A stretch of 64,000 nt of DNA from Thermococcus barophilus MP (GCF_000151105.2 NC_014804.1:62001-126000), one strand, 5' to 3'. Shown: positions 46,110 through 55,860, counted from the first letter of the stretch. Notes: a model not told the origin generated them from the letters alone. Translations and numbers: made by a program.

Positions 46110-46988
46110 ATGATTAGGTATCCTGCCGTAGCAGGCAGCTTTTATCCCACTGGCGAAGAGCTTGTGATAATGCTTGAACGCTTTTTCAGTGACTTGGGTG
46201 AGCTTGGCAGTGAGAGAAAGATAACAGCAGGCGTTGCACCTCATGCCGGCTATGTTTTCTCTGGTTATACGGCTTCAAGAACATACAAAGCTATTTATGA
46301 AGACGGTCTTCCAGAGACATTCGTCATAATAGGACCAAATCACACTGGCTTAGGCTCACCTGTTGCCGTATATCCAGAAGGAGAATGGATCACTCCGTTA
46401 GGAGGGGTTGAAGTGGATGCCGAGTTAGCCAAAGCAATTGTCAAGAATTCCAGCATTGCTGACTTGGATGAGCTGGCTCACAAGTATGAGCATTCCATAG
46501 AGGTTCAGCTACCATTTATACAGTACATAGCTGATAAAGCTGGCAGGAAAATCAAAATAGTGCCGATAACTCTTGGGCTTCAAGATGAGGAGGTTGCTGA
46601 GGACTTAGGAAAAGCAATTTTTGAAGCATCTCAAGAGCTTGGCAGAGATGTTGTTGTGATTGCAAGCACTGACATGATGCACTATGGCTACATGTACGGC
46701 TACATTCCCTTCAGGGCGAGAGGAGAAGACTTGCTCGGCAGGATTAAGGAGTGGGATTTCAGGGTTATTCAGAGAATCCTGGAGTTTGACTACAAAGGTA
46801 TGTTCGATGAGATAAGGAAAATGGATCACACAATGTGCGGTCCAGGTGGAGTTGCCGCTGGGATAGTGTTTTCAAGGTTAGCTGATGCTAATGAAGCAGA
46901 ACTTTTACACTACACTACAAGCTTTGAAGTCAGCAGAAGTACAGATGCAATAGTTGGCTATGCGTCAGTTGTGATGAGAAAGACGTGA
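46110..46988 (+). CDS. MEMO1-family protein (AmmeMemoRadiSam system B)
   Basis: A 292-aa Memo protein, a dioxygenase-like fold related to LigB. Conserved residues include [68 protein letters not shown] and [10 protein letters not shown]. The family co-occurs with AMMECR1 and radical SAM proteins and may act in a redox or modification pathway; the reaction is not settled. ATG 46110 follows GGTGGT. It lies after rps2, the common archaeal neighbour. Confidence 0.92.
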   Translation: MIRYPAVAGSFYPTGEELVIMLERFFSDLGELGSERKITAGVAPHAGYVFSGYTASRTYKAIYEDGLPETFVIIGPNHTGLGSPVAVYPEGEWITPLGGVEVDAELAKAIVKNSSIADLDELAHKYEHSIEVQLPFIQYIADKAGRKIKIVPITLGLQDEEVAEDLGKAIFEASQELGRDVVVIASTDMMHYGYMYGYIPFRARGEDLLGRIKEWDFRVIQRILEFDYKGMFDEIRKMDHTMCGPGGVAAGIVFSRLADANEAELLHYTTSFEVSRSTDAIVGYASVVMRKT

Positions 46989-47013
46989 AAAAGCCAAAAA
47001 GAGTGTTAACGAT

Positions 47014-47466
47014 ATGGCAGTTGATGGCATGACCCAAAAATTGCTTAAAGGCGTGGGCTTTCTCCTTTTTATACTTGCTGTTATCTACCTGCTGGAATTT
47101 CTGCTTAACATGGATACTCCTTATTTTAATGACTCAGATGCTGTGGAGCTTATCTTGAAGTCTGCCGTGTATTTCTTTTTAGTTGGTGGAATGCTGATAT
47201 TATTTGCTGTAGCCTACTCTGAAATCAACAACTCATGTGTAAAAGCTTTAGGTGGAACAGTTCTTTTAGGGTTAGCTGCACTACCCGGATATAGTGTTAG
47301 TGTAAAGTATCTAACAAGGAAATGCTGTTCTTCCTGCAGTACATTTAAGATGCATTGGATTGTTGATGTTATAGGTTTGTTCATTTTTACATTTGCCGTT
47401 GGAGGTATAATCCTTCTATGGTTTCAATATCTAAGAGTCCTGTGTGAACAACCAAAAGGAAAATAA
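47014..47466 (+). CDS. membrane protein, unrecognised
   Basis: A 150-aa protein with about four hydrophobic segments: residues near 11-30 (LKGVGFLLFILAVIYLLEF), 48-66 (SAVYFFLVGGMLILFAVAYS), 76-92 and 113-138 (IVDVIGLFIFTFAVGGIILL). A Cys cluster (RKCCSSC) lies before the last segment, and the tail is CEQPKGK. No family is recognised. It has only a poor ribosome-binding site before the ATG. It lies between MEMO1 and the nucleotidyltransferase module. Confidence 0.5.
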   Translation: MAVDGMTQKLLKGVGFLLFILAVIYLLEFLLNMDTPYFNDSDAVELILKSAVYFFLVGGMLILFAVAYSEINNSCVKALGGTVLLGLAALPGYSVSVKYLTRKCCSSCSTFKMHWIVDVIGLFIFTFAVGGIILLWFQYLRVLCEQPKGK

Positions 47467-47489
47467 ATTCGATGGATGTACTTTAAACC

Positions 47490-47867
47490 ATGAAGATTGA
47501 AGATGCAGTAAGAAGAATCCTCGATCTTGACAAAGAGGGAAAAGTTAAATTCATAATTCTGTACGGCTCTCATGCGAGAGGAGAAGCTCGAAAGGATAGC
47601 GATGTTGATTTATGCATTTACTATGACGGCACAAAGAGAGAGGCTTTTGAATTCAGGATGAAGATCCTTGGGGAACTTCCAGATAATTACGATGTGCAAA
47701 TCTTCAACTTGTTGCCAATCTTTCTCAGAAGGGAATGCCTAAAGGGTGTTGTGCTGTTTTGCAGGGATTGGGGATTTTTGTATGACATCGCATACAAGAC
47801 CATTGAAGAGTTCGAAGATTTCAAGCGGTATTACTATGACTACATTGGTTTGGAGGCGATAGAATGA
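47490..47867 (+). CDS. minimal nucleotidyltransferase, MNT type
   Basis: A 125-aa protein of the DNA polymerase-beta-like nucleotidyltransferase superfamily. The motif GSHARGEARKDSDVD fits GS-x10-DxD. It differs in length and sequence from the MntA domain just downstream and ends in a Tyr-rich helix. Its stop overlaps the next start by 4 bp (ATGA), so three parts (two nucleotidyltransferases and one HEPN toxin) form one unit. It may be an additional AMP-transferring antitoxin (inference). Confidence 0.8.
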   Translation: MKIEDAVRRILDLDKEGKVKFIILYGSHARGEARKDSDVDLCIYYDGTKREAFEFRMKILGELPDNYDVQIFNLLPIFLRRECLKGVVLFCRDWGFLYDIAYKTIEEFEDFKRYYYDYIGLEAIE

Positions 47868-48523
47868 GAACCCTTGAAGAGATACAAAAGATACTCCAGA
47901 CTCATAAAGAAGAACTCTACAAAAAATTTGGAGTTAAGAGGATTGGGATCTTCGGGTCTTATTCAAGAGGGGAGCAAAAGGAAACAAGTGATATTGACAT
48001 TTTAGTTGAATTTGGCAGACCTATTGGATTTATTGAGTTCATTAAGCTTCAAGAATATCTCGAGAGTCTACTTGGAGTTAAAGTTGATTTAACTACAAAA
48101 AAAGCATTGAAGAAACCAATTAGAAAGCAAAATTCTCCAAGAGGTGAAATACATATGAGAAATCCATATCTGTATATTGGAGATATCCTTAGGTCAATTG
48201 AAAAAATAAAACGTTACACCGCCGGCATGTCTTTTGGAGATTTCATGAGAGATGAAAAAACTATCGACGCAGTCTTAAGAAACTTGGAAGTTATAGGAGA
48301 AGCTGCCAAAAATGTCCCAGAAGAAATCAAGCAAAAATACCCTCAAATCCCTTGGAAGGAAATTGCTGGAATGAGAGACAGGCTTATTCATGCTTATTTT
48401 GGAGTTGATTTAGAGATCGTCTGGCAGACTATAATCTCAGATTTGCCAAGCTGGAATTTGAATTATTTAAAATTATCAAGAAGGAGGGTCAGAAATGAGA
48501 GTTCTCGCTTCAGCTCCAGCTAA
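47864..48523 (+). CDS. MntA-HepT toxin-antitoxin, read as a single fused frame
   Basis: Residues 1-~90 are an MntA nucleotidyltransferase ([17 protein letters not shown]-x10-DxD), and residues from 98 ([17 protein letters not shown]) are a HepT HEPN domain with the RX4HXY motif in [10 protein letters not shown]. MntA AMPylates HepT to silence its RNase activity. These are normally two genes. One extra A in the AAAA run at 48129-48132 would explain the fusion: without it MntA ends ILQEVKYI-stop overlapping the HepT ATG at 48155, which has its own GGTGA. A second indel near 48448 probably changes the HepT tail. Confidence 0.85.
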   Translation: MRTLEEIQKILQTHKEELYKKFGVKRIGIFGSYSRGEQKETSDIDILVEFGRPIGFIEFIKLQEYLESLLGVKVDLTTKKALKKPIRKQNSPRGEIHMRNPYLYIGDILRSIEKIKRYTAGMSFGDFMRDEKTIDAVLRNLEVIGEAAKNVPEEIKQKYPQIPWKEIAGMRDRLIHAYFGVDLEIVWQTIISDLPSWNLNYLKLSRRRVRNESSRFSSS

Positions 48524-49496
48524 AATTATTCTCTTTGGTGAGCACAGCGTTGTTTATGGAAAACCTGCCATAGCAGCCGCTATTGATTTGAGAACTTATG
48601 TCTGGGCTGAGTTCAACAAGAACGGGAGAATTAGAATTGAGGCAAAGGATATTAAAATCCCCGGGTTAACCGTGTCTTTTTCGGAAAGTGAAATTTACTT
48701 TGAAACCGACTACGGAAAAGCAGCTGAGGTTTTGAGCTACGTAAGAGAAGCCATAAACCTTGTTTTAGAAGAAGCAGGAAAGCAAAAGGGAGTTACAGTA
48801 TCTATAACGTCACAAATTCCTGTTGGTGCTGGTTTGGGTTCATCAGCAGCTGTGGCAGTTGCAACAATCGGTGCAGTTTCAAAGCTTTTAGGCTTGGAGC
48901 TCACAAAGGAAGAAGTTGCAAAGCTCGGACATAAAACTGAGCTTTTAGTCCAGGGAGCTTCGAGCGGAATTGATCCAACAGTTTCGGCAATTGGTGGTTT
49001 CCTTTACTATGAGAAGGGTACGTTTGAGGAGTTACCAGCAATAGAACTGCCGATCGTTGTCGGATACACTGGTTCAAGCGGCAGCACAAAGGAGTTGGTT
49101 GCAAAAGTGAGAAGGAGCTTTGAGGAGATGCCCGATATTATCACTCCAATCCTGAACTCAATGGGCAAGGTCGTTGAGAAAGCCAAGGAGGTTATTCTGG
49201 CGGATTATGATAAAGAAATTAAATTCCAGCTTCTTGGACAACTCATGAACATAAATCATGGTTTGCTTGACGCTCTTGGAGTCTCAACAAAGAGCTTAAG
49301 TGATTTGGTATATGCTTCGAGGGAGGCTGGCGCTTTAGGGGCAAAAATTACGGGCGCCGGTGGTGGGGGGTGTATGTACGCCTTAGCTCCAGGAAAGCAG
49401 AGTGAAGTGGCAACAGCAATAAAGATTGCCGGTGGAATGCCTATGATAACAAAGATCAGCAGGGAGGGTCTTAGAATAGAGGAGGTTGAGGAATGA
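48495..49496 (+). CDS. mvk: mevalonate kinase
   Basis: A 333-aa GHMP kinase that phosphorylates mevalonate for isoprenoid lipids. Motifs are [40 protein letters not shown] (ATP-binding motif 2) and [14 protein letters not shown] near the C-terminus. The stop overlaps the next gene by 4 bp. The ribosome-binding site is AAGGAGGG, inside the HepT tail. Confidence 0.96.
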   Translation: MRVLASAPAKIILFGEHSVVYGKPAIAAAIDLRTYVWAEFNKNGRIRIEAKDIKIPGLTVSFSESEIYFETDYGKAAEVLSYVREAINLVLEEAGKQKGVTVSITSQIPVGAGLGSSAAVAVATIGAVSKLLGLELTKEEVAKLGHKTELLVQGASSGIDPTVSAIGGFLYYEKGTFEELPAIELPIVVGYTGSSGSTKELVAKVRRSFEEMPDIITPILNSMGKVVEKAKEVILADYDKEIKFQLLGQLMNINHGLLDALGVSTKSLSDLVYASREAGALGAKITGAGGGGCMYALAPGKQSEVATAIKIAGGMPMITKISREGLRIEEVEE

Positions 49497-50293
49497 TAAT
49501 CATCAAACTTGGTGGAAGTGTAATAAGTGACAAAGAGAAGGAATACTCGTTTCACAAGTACATAGTAGAGCAGATAGCTGAAGAAATTGCCCAGTTTTAT
49601 CCAGAAGAGAACTTCATATTGGTTCACGGTGGCGGGAGCTTTGGGCATCCAAATGCAAAGGAATACAAAATCCCAGAAGGGCTTGTTGGAAATGTTGATA
49701 GAAAGAGAATTGGTTTTTCAAAAACGCATCAGGCAATGCTCAGGCTTAATGACTTGATAGTTCAAACTTTCTTAGAGAAAGGCTTGCCCGCTTATTCTGT
49801 ATCTTCCTCATCGATTTTTCTGATTGAAAATAAAGAGATAGTTTATGCTGAGCTTGAGATTTTGAGAAAGCTTCTCGAGCTTAAGTTTATCCCCATTCTG
49901 TTTGGGGACACGGCAATAGCTCTCGATAAGGGCATAGGCATTCTTTCGGGAGATCAGATAGTAAGCTATTTAGCAAAGATGCTTAAGCCGAACAAAGTCA
50001 TCTTTTTGATGGACGTTGATGGAATTTACAACAAAAATCCAAGGGAAAGAGATGCAAAGCTGATTGAAGAGCTCAATGCTGAAGAAATTAGGCATTTGCT
50101 GGAAAGTTCAGAGTCAGCTGGAATTGATGTAACTGGAGGAATTGGAAACAAGCTGAGAGAGGCTTTAAAGATAGCAGAGCACAGTGAAGTTTATTTCATA
50201 AACGGGAAAGTTAGAGGAAATCTGGGCAAGGCCATCAAAGGTCAAAGAGTTGGCACAAGGCTTAGAAAACTTGAGCATCCAAAAATCTCTTAA
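49493..50293 (+). CDS. ipk: isopentenyl phosphate kinase
   Basis: A 266-aa amino-acid-kinase-family enzyme that makes isopentenyl diphosphate from isopentenyl phosphate, the archaeal variation of the mevalonate pathway. It has [31 protein letters not shown] with the conserved His, [14 protein letters not shown]-like [15 protein letters not shown] and [14 protein letters not shown]. The ATGA overlap with mvk couples the two steps; the decarboxylase that lies between them in the pathway is not in this window. Confidence 0.95.
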   Translation: MIIIKLGGSVISDKEKEYSFHKYIVEQIAEEIAQFYPEENFILVHGGGSFGHPNAKEYKIPEGLVGNVDRKRIGFSKTHQAMLRLNDLIVQTFLEKGLPAYSVSSSSIFLIENKEIVYAELEILRKLLELKFIPILFGDTAIALDKGIGILSGDQIVSYLAKMLKPNKVIFLMDVDGIYNKNPRERDAKLIEELNAEEIRHLLESSESAGIDVTGGIGNKLREALKIAEHSEVYFINGKVRGNLGKAIKGQRVGTRLRKLEHPKIS

Positions 50294-50328
50294 CCTATTC
50301 TTGCACTTTTCATTTAGGAGGTGCTTTT

Positions 50329-51450
50329 ATGGGCAAGGAGGAGCTCACGATAATTAGGAAGTTTGAACATATTGAGCACTGCCTAAAGCGGCAAGTTGAG
50401 GCTCATGTAACCAATCAATTCGAAAATATTCACTTTGTCCACACCTCTCTCCCGGAAATTGATAAAGATGAAATTGACTTGAGCGTTGAGTTTCTTGGAA
50501 GGAAATTTGACTATCCTATAATGATTGCTGGAATGACAGGTGGAACAAAGGGCTCTCAGCTCGCTGGAAGGATAAACAAAACCTTAGCTAAGGCTGCCCA
50601 AGAGCTGAACATTCCAATGGGGGTTGGAAGTCAGAGGGCGATGATTAGAAATCCAGAGACATGGGAGAGCTACTACGTTAGGGATGTTGCACCCGATATC
50701 TTTCTTATTGGAAACTTAGGTGCTCCCCAATTCGCTGAGACCATGCCAGATCGTTATGGTATTGAAGAGGCACTAAAGGCTGTCGAGACGATTCAAGCCG
50801 ATGCTTTAGCTATCCACATGAATCCCCTCCAAGAGAGTGTCCAGCCTGAAGGGGATACTCAATACAGGGGGATTCTTAAAGCGTTGGCTGAACTTAAGAG
50901 TGAGTTCCCATATCCAATAATAGCCAAAGAAACAGGCGCTGGAGTTTCAATGGAGGTTGCGATAAAGCTTGAGAGCATTGGCATTGATGCGGTTGACGTT
51001 GGTGGTCTTGGAGGCACGAGCTGGAGCGGTGTTGAGTATTACAGAGCAAAGGACGAGAGGAGCAGAAATCTGGCTCTGAAATTCTGGGACTGGGGAATTC
51101 CCACAGCAATTAGTGTTGTGGAAGTTAAATATGCAACCGACTTGCCGATAATAGCAACTGGCGGAATTAGAGATGGTATAATGATTGCAAAAGCCTTAGC
51201 CCTTGGAGCAAACTTGGCTGGAGTTGCGTTGCCTCTGCTGAAACCTGCGGTTAAGGGCGATGTTGAAGGAGTCATTAGGGTTCTCCAGAGGTACATTGAC
51301 GAGCTTAGAAATGCCATGTTTCTTGTTGGAGCGAGAGATGTGGAAGAGCTTAGAAAAGTTCCGCTGGTGATTACAGGCTTTGCAAAAGAGTGGCTGGAGC
51401 AGAGAATCGATTTGGCTGAGTTTCTCAGAGTAAGGCGGAGAAAAGCTTAG
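50329..51450 (+). CDS. fni: type 2 isopentenyl-diphosphate Delta-isomerase
   Basis: A 373-aa FMN/NAD(P)H-dependent isomerase of IPP and DMAPP. Features are [44 protein letters not shown] with the catalytic Gln, [29 protein letters not shown] and [20 protein letters not shown] for the phosphate-binding barrel. GGAGGTG precedes the ATG. It follows ipk and completes the supply of allylic primer for GGPP synthase. Confidence 0.96.
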   Translation: MGKEELTIIRKFEHIEHCLKRQVEAHVTNQFENIHFVHTSLPEIDKDEIDLSVEFLGRKFDYPIMIAGMTGGTKGSQLAGRINKTLAKAAQELNIPMGVGSQRAMIRNPETWESYYVRDVAPDIFLIGNLGAPQFAETMPDRYGIEEALKAVETIQADALAIHMNPLQESVQPEGDTQYRGILKALAELKSEFPYPIIAKETGAGVSMEVAIKLESIGIDAVDVGGLGGTSWSGVEYYRAKDERSRNLALKFWDWGIPTAISVVEVKYATDLPIIATGGIRDGIMIAKALALGANLAGVALPLLKPAVKGDVEGVIRVLQRYIDELRNAMFLVGARDVEELRKVPLVITGFAKEWLEQRIDLAEFLRVRRRKA

Positions 51451-51461
51451 CTTTTTAAACC
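51451..51461 (+). promoter_or_regulatory. TATA box of the RNase J transcript
   Basis: ctttttaaacc directly after the fni stop. The expected start of transcription, about 25 bp downstream, falls at 51480-51485, so a hairpin at 51484-51516 would be the very 5' end of the mRNA. Confidence 0.5.
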
Positions 51462-51483
51462 CTACCTTCAATTATTACTTAGC

Positions 51484-51516
51484 TTGACCTTATGCTCGTG
51501 AGAGCTTAGAGGTCAA
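51484..51516 (+). promoter_or_regulatory. 5' terminal stem-loop in the RNase J leader
   Basis: The outer stem TTGACCT / AGGTCAA (7 bp) and inner stem GCTC / GAGC with a GTGA loop are separated by small internal loops (TAT and TTAG). The GGGAGGA ribosome-binding site begins 5 nt after the stem. A structured 5' end in front of a 5'-3' exonuclease gene suggests autoregulation. Confidence 0.55.
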
Positions 51517-51533
51517 ACACGGGAGGAAAAGAC

Positions 51534-52859
51534 ATGATAAATATTTACACTTTAGGCGGTTATGAGGAAGTAGGTAAGAACATGACGGCTGTTGAATACA
51601 ACGGGGAAGTTGTGATAATAGACATGGGCATTCGCTTGGATAGGGTTCTCATTCATGAAGATGTTGAATTTCAGAAAATGCCTTCAAAGGAGCTGAGAAA
51701 AATAGGTGCAATTCCTGATGACACTCCAATTAGAAATAAGAAAGTCGTTGCAATTGCCTTTTCTCACGGTCATCTCGACCATATCGGTGCGATAGCAAAG
51801 TTGGCCCCTCACTATCCAGACGTTCCAATTTACGGAACTTCATACACCATAAAGCTTGCAAAGAGCGAAGTTAAAAGTGAGCAGTATTTTGAAGTTAAAA
51901 ACCCAATGTATGAAACTCAGTATGGTGAAATTGTCCAAGTTAGTGAAAATTTGGCAATTGAATTTGTTCAAATCACTCATTCAATCCCTCATTCTTCAAT
52001 AGTTGTTGTCCACACTCCAGAAGGTGCTGTGGTTTATGCATGCGATTACAAATTTGACAACAACAGTCCTCTTGGGGAAAAACCTGACTATAAGAGACTT
52101 AAAGAAATTGGCAAAGAGGGAGTTAAGGTTTTAATAGCAGAATCAACGCGTGTTGCTGAGCAGACAAAGACTCCAAGTGAAGCGGTTGCAAAAATGCTCC
52201 TTGAAGACTTTTTCTACTACGACGGAATGGATGAAAAAGGGTTGATAGCGACAACTTTTGCTTCTCATATAGCCCGCCTTCAGGAGCTTATAGAGATAGC
52301 CAACAACATAGGACGGCAAGCTATTTTGGTTGGCCGTTCTTTGGCAAAGTACACCGGCATAGCTAAACAATTGGGGTTAATAAAAATGAAAGGATCGAGA
52401 GTTCTCAGGAGTCCAAATGCAGTTCAAAAAGTTCTCAGAGAAGTCTCTCAGGCGAGGGAAAATTATCTCTTAATTGTAACTGGACATCAAGGAGAACCAG
52501 GGGCGGTTTTAACAAGAATGGCAAATGGGGAGCTTTACAATATAGGAAAGGATGATACCGTTGTTTTCTCCGCGGGGGTTATTCCAAACCCTCTAAACAT
52601 AGCTCAGAGGTATGCGCTGGAAACCAAATTGAAGATGAAAGGTGTTAGAATGGTAAAGAATCTTCACGTTTCTGGTCATGCCTCAAGAGAGGATCACCGT
52701 TATCTGATTAAGATGCTCAACCCTGAAAACATCGTTCCGGCTCATGGAGAGTTTAGAATGCTCACTCATTACGCTGAACTTGCAGAAGAGGAAGGATACC
52801 TAATTGGTAGAGATGTGTTTGTCTCAAGAAATGGATATAAAGTTGAAATTTCGAGGTGA
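51534..52859 (+). CDS. rnj: archaeal RNase J (beta-CASP metallo-beta-lactamase nuclease)
   Basis: A 441-aa ribonuclease with the metallo-beta-lactamase motif FSHGHLDHIGAIAKL and the beta-CASP region, including ATTFASHIARLQELIEIA, ILVGRSLAKYTGIA and late HVSGHASREDHRYL and VPAHGEFRM. No KH domain is present, so it is the archaeal RNase J type rather than CPSF. Family members degrade RNA 5' to 3'. The leader has a hairpin (51484-51516). It is followed closely by GGPP synthase. Confidence 0.93.
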   Translation: MINIYTLGGYEEVGKNMTAVEYNGEVVIIDMGIRLDRVLIHEDVEFQKMPSKELRKIGAIPDDTPIRNKKVVAIAFSHGHLDHIGAIAKLAPHYPDVPIYGTSYTIKLAKSEVKSEQYFEVKNPMYETQYGEIVQVSENLAIEFVQITHSIPHSSIVVVHTPEGAVVYACDYKFDNNSPLGEKPDYKRLKEIGKEGVKVLIAESTRVAEQTKTPSEAVAKMLLEDFFYYDGMDEKGLIATTFASHIARLQELIEIANNIGRQAILVGRSLAKYTGIAKQLGLIKMKGSRVLRSPNAVQKVLREVSQARENYLLIVTGHQGEPGAVLTRMANGELYNIGKDDTVVFSAGVIPNPLNIAQRYALETKLKMKGVRMVKNLHVSGHASREDHRYLIKMLNPENIVPAHGEFRMLTHYAELAEEEGYLIGRDVFVSRNGYKVEISR

Positions 52860-52863
52860 TACT

Positions 52864-53892
52864 ATGAGCAAGTTTGACGCACTCTTCAGGTCAATAAAAG
52901 AAAAAGCAAAAGTCGTTGATGATGTCATCTTTGAGCTTTTACCTGAAAAAGAGCCAGAAGAATTATATGAGGCAACCAGACACTACCCATTAGCTGGAGG
53001 GAAAAGAGTTAGACCTTTCGTCGTTCTAACTGCCGCAGAAGCTGTTGGGGGAGACTGGAGAAAAGCCCTCTATCCAGCGGCGGCAATAGAAATTCTCCAC
53101 ACTTATACGTTAATCCATGATGACATCATGGATATGGATGAGACAAGGAGAGGAAGAGCAACAGTTCACAAAGTATGGGGTATTAACATGGCGATTCTTG
53201 CTGGAGATTTAATGTACTCTGTTGTCTTTGATGCGGCAACAAAAGCTCCAGTCAGTGCAGAAAAGATTGTTGAAATTGTCAGGGCGATAGCAAGAGCGGG
53301 CATTGAGATATGTGAGGGGCAGGCTCTTGACCTTGAATTCGAGACAAGAGATACAGTCACAATTGAGGAGTATCTGAAGATGATTGATGGTAAAACTGCA
53401 GCCCTCTTTGATGCATCGGCAAAGATAGGCGGCATAATTGGAACAGACAACCAAGAGTACATACAGGCTCTGTCAAAGTATGGAAGAAACGTTGGGATGG
53501 CATTTCAGATTTGGGATGATGTCCTTGACTTAATTGCCGATGAGAAAAAGCTCGGAAAGCCCGTTGGGAGTGACATAAGGAAAGGCAAGAAGACGCTTAT
53601 AGTTGCTCACTTCTTCCAGCATGCGAGCGAGGAAGATAAAGCCGAATTCTTGAAGGTGTTCGGCAAATACGCTGGAGATGTTAAGGGAAAGGGAATAATT
53701 GAGGAAGACATCAGAGAGGAGGTTGCAAAAGTAATTGAGTTGCTCAAGAAGTACGGAAGCATTGATTATGCCTCAAGATTTGCCAAAAACTTAGTGAAGG
53801 AAGCCAAAGAAGCCTTGAAAGTTCTTCCAGAAAGTGAAGCAAGGAAGAATCTTGAGTTATTAGCTGATTTCATAGTGGAGAGGGAGTATTAG
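52864..53892 (+). CDS. geranylgeranyl diphosphate synthase
   Basis: A 342-aa polyprenyl synthetase that elongates allylic diphosphates for archaeal membrane lipids. The first Asp-rich motif is DDIMDMDETRRG and the second is DDVLDLIADEKKLGKPVGSD, with GKRVRPFVVLTAAEA at the N-terminus. The residues ahead of the first motif (LHTYTLIHDD) have small/aromatic side chains as in C20-C25 enzymes. ATG 52864 follows GGTGA. The chain length is inferred. Confidence 0.93.
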   Translation: MSKFDALFRSIKEKAKVVDDVIFELLPEKEPEELYEATRHYPLAGGKRVRPFVVLTAAEAVGGDWRKALYPAAAIEILHTYTLIHDDIMDMDETRRGRATVHKVWGINMAILAGDLMYSVVFDAATKAPVSAEKIVEIVRAIARAGIEICEGQALDLEFETRDTVTIEEYLKMIDGKTAALFDASAKIGGIIGTDNQEYIQALSKYGRNVGMAFQIWDDVLDLIADEKKLGKPVGSDIRKGKKTLIVAHFFQHASEEDKAEFLKVFGKYAGDVKGKGIIEEDIREEVAKVIELLKKYGSIDYASRFAKNLVKEAKEALKVLPESEARKNLELLADFIVEREY

Positions 53893-54512
53893 TGGATGCT
53901 CCCTACTCCCTTCGCTTGAATGATTACGAGGGGGAAATAATTTCGCTGGCTTTCATTTTATTTGTTTTATCTGGTTTAGTTTTGAGTCCGCTGGATTTCA
54001 GCATTAACTTTGCATCTTTTTGGAGTGTTTTACACTATTTGCTCCTTCCGTTAATATTTGTTGTTCTGACTCATGAAGGACTTCATGCCCTGACTGCAAG
54101 GCTCTTTGGAGCTAAGGTCGAGTTTGGAATTTCAGTTTTTGGAAAAATAAATTTGGCTCCATATACTGCCGTGAGGACTCCTCTAAGAAAGAAGAAATGG
54201 ATGTACATTATAATTGCTCCTGTTTTGCTGTCTATCATAGCTTATGTTCTCGCCTTCACCTTGCAAAGCCCATGGTGGGGAATTGTTTTTGTTTTTAACA
54301 CTTCTGGTTTAGCTGGTGATTTGTTAATCTTGATGATTCTCGGCAAAATGCCTGATGACGCTTTGATTGCGGATGAAGGAGTCGTGATGAAGTCCACACA
54401 TGGATTCCCAGGAATTTCGAGGAGAGTTTCCATGATTATCAAGATCATTGCTTTAGCTTTGCTGCTCTATATCATTTTGAACTTTAAGGTTGAGGTTGTT
54501 GTGGAGAAGTGA
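53892..54512 (+). CDS. DUF3267-like membrane metalloprotease candidate
   Basis: A 206-aa membrane protein with about five hydrophobic segments and an HExxH motif at residues 61-65 (HEGLH), like the M50-related DUF3267 zincins. A third ligand may be the Asp in GDLL near residue 143. It starts GTG at 53892, overlapping the GGPP synthase stop (TAGTG), so translation is coupled. There is no recognised substrate. It could act on membrane proteins or be an inactive relative. Confidence 0.7.
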   Translation: MDAPYSLRLNDYEGEIISLAFILFVLSGLVLSPLDFSINFASFWSVLHYLLLPLIFVVLTHEGLHALTARLFGAKVEFGISVFGKINLAPYTAVRTPLRKKKWMYIIIAPVLLSIIAYVLAFTLQSPWWGIVFVFNTSGLAGDLLILMILGKMPDDALIADEGVVMKSTHGFPGISRRVSMIIKIIALALLLYIILNFKVEVVVEK

Positions 54513-55860
54513 AGTCACTAAGGTCAAACACCAAATAGCCTTTCTCCCTAAGTTCTTCTTTCCTATCGGCATGTTTTGCAATCAATCCGTAATGCTCTGC
54601 TTTTGTGTTTATTTTAATGCTTTTGCGCTTTTCTTTTAGTTCCTTTAAGATTTTTATTGCATCTTTGTACGAAAGTTCCTTCCATTTGACCTCAAAGAAA
54701 CCCGCTTCGTGCGTGATGCTATTAATAATCACCAAGTCAATCTCTTTTTCTTTGTCCCACCATCTGCCAATTTTTGTGAACTTGAAGGGAAGTTTGCTTT
54801 CAATATTCAGTTTAATCAGAAATTGCCTTGCAACTATTTCAAAAACTTCTCCAAGATATTTATTGAAATCCTCTCTAAAATCTTCAAAGCTTATTGCTCC
54901 AATCTCTATGTCATCTTTGTAGGGATAAACAAAGCGAAGCCAAAAACGATAGTAAAAGTCTTTTACTCGGTAAACTCCAAACTTTCTGCGCTCTCTTTGT
55001 GTTATCGGAAACTCTTTGTAGACTAAGTCGAGTGTTTCAAGTGTTTTCAGGTATTTTGGTAGGTTTGTTATTGCAATCTTGGTTTCGTTGGCTATCTCCG
55101 TGAGCTTTGTTTTTCCTTCATTGATGGCTTTTAGAATATTTAGATAGTCTATTGGTTCTCTAAGTTCATCTTTTAGAAGTCTCTCGGCATCCTCATAAAG
55201 GATGCTCACCTTGTTGTAAAAATTGCGTTCGATGTTTTCTTCAACGCTCAGCGAGTTGTCAAAGTGCTGGAAATATGCGGGAATTCCATCGATGCATCCG
55301 TAAACTTTCACGAGCTCATCCCATGAGTAGCGGGGAAAAACTTCTTTTAAGTGGAAGAACCCAATAGGTGAGAGCTTTAGCTGAGCGGTTCTCCTTCCGT
55401 AAAGGGGGTTTTTGTAGCTCATCAAGCTTTCCATTGTGGAAATTGAAGATCCGAGAAGAATGAGCATAATCTGTGAGTCTTTTAAAATTTCATCCCATAT
55501 GTACTGAAAAACTGAAGGAATTGATTTGTCCTCCTCCACCCAGTATGGAAACTCATCAATGACAAAGACAAGCCTTCCAAAATCTTTAACTTTTTCAAAG
55601 AACTCCTCCAAGCTGTGGGCTTCAATGAAGACGTTGAACTTTCTGTTAAAATTCTGGATTAGACGATTAAGCTCAAGTTCTATTGGCTGTTTTCTCGCTA
55701 AGAAATAAAAGCTCGGCTTGTCTTTTATGAACTGCTTTATTAGCTCAGTTTTTCCAATTCTTCTACGTCCATAGATTAGGATAAGGTGCGCTCTATTTTG
55801 AATGTAAAGCTCCTCGAGGGCTTTGAGTTCTCCTTCTCTATTGATGAATTTTAGTATCAT
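54484..55860 (-). CDS. AAA ATPase with DUF234 nuclease-like C-terminus
   Basis: A 458-aa archaeal ATPase (PF01637 type). Walker A is YGRRRIGKTELI near residue 30, Walker B is VFVIDEFPYW, and a sensor region follows (IMLILLGSSISTMES). A winged helix (LTEIANETKIAITNLPKYLK) precedes a DUF234 domain with EIDLVIINSI...FFEVKW, the pattern of PD-(D/E)XK nucleases. Its C-terminus overlaps the convergent DUF3267 gene by 29 bp. ATG 55860 is chosen; a GTG at 55875 is possible. Probably part of an accessory module with the divergent gene. Confidence 0.85.
   Translation of the reverse strand: MILKFINREGELKALEELYIQNRAHLILIYGRRRIGKTELIKQFIKDKPSFYFLARKQPIELELNRLIQNFNRKFNVFIEAHSLEEFFEKVKDFGRLVFVIDEFPYWVEEDKSIPSVFQYIWDEILKDSQIMLILLGSSISTMESLMSYKNPLYGRRTAQLKLSPIGFFHLKEVFPRYSWDELVKVYGCIDGIPAYFQHFDNSLSVEENIERNFYNKVSILYEDAERLLKDELREPIDYLNILKAINEGKTKLTEIANETKIAITNLPKYLKTLETLDLVYKEFPITQRERRKFGVYRVKDFYYRFWLRFVYPYKDDIEIGAISFEDFREDFNKYLGEVFEIVARQFLIKLNIESKLPFKFTKIGRWWDKEKEIDLVIINSITHEAGFFEVKWKELSYKDAIKILKELKEKRKSIKINTKAEHYGLIAKHADRKEELREKGYLVFDLSDFTSPQQPQP

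Noticed and set aside
46605-46829. Short minus-strand frame with His-rich content inside the MEMO1 gene
   Set aside because: It mirrors the metal-motif codons of MEMO1 and has no start signals.
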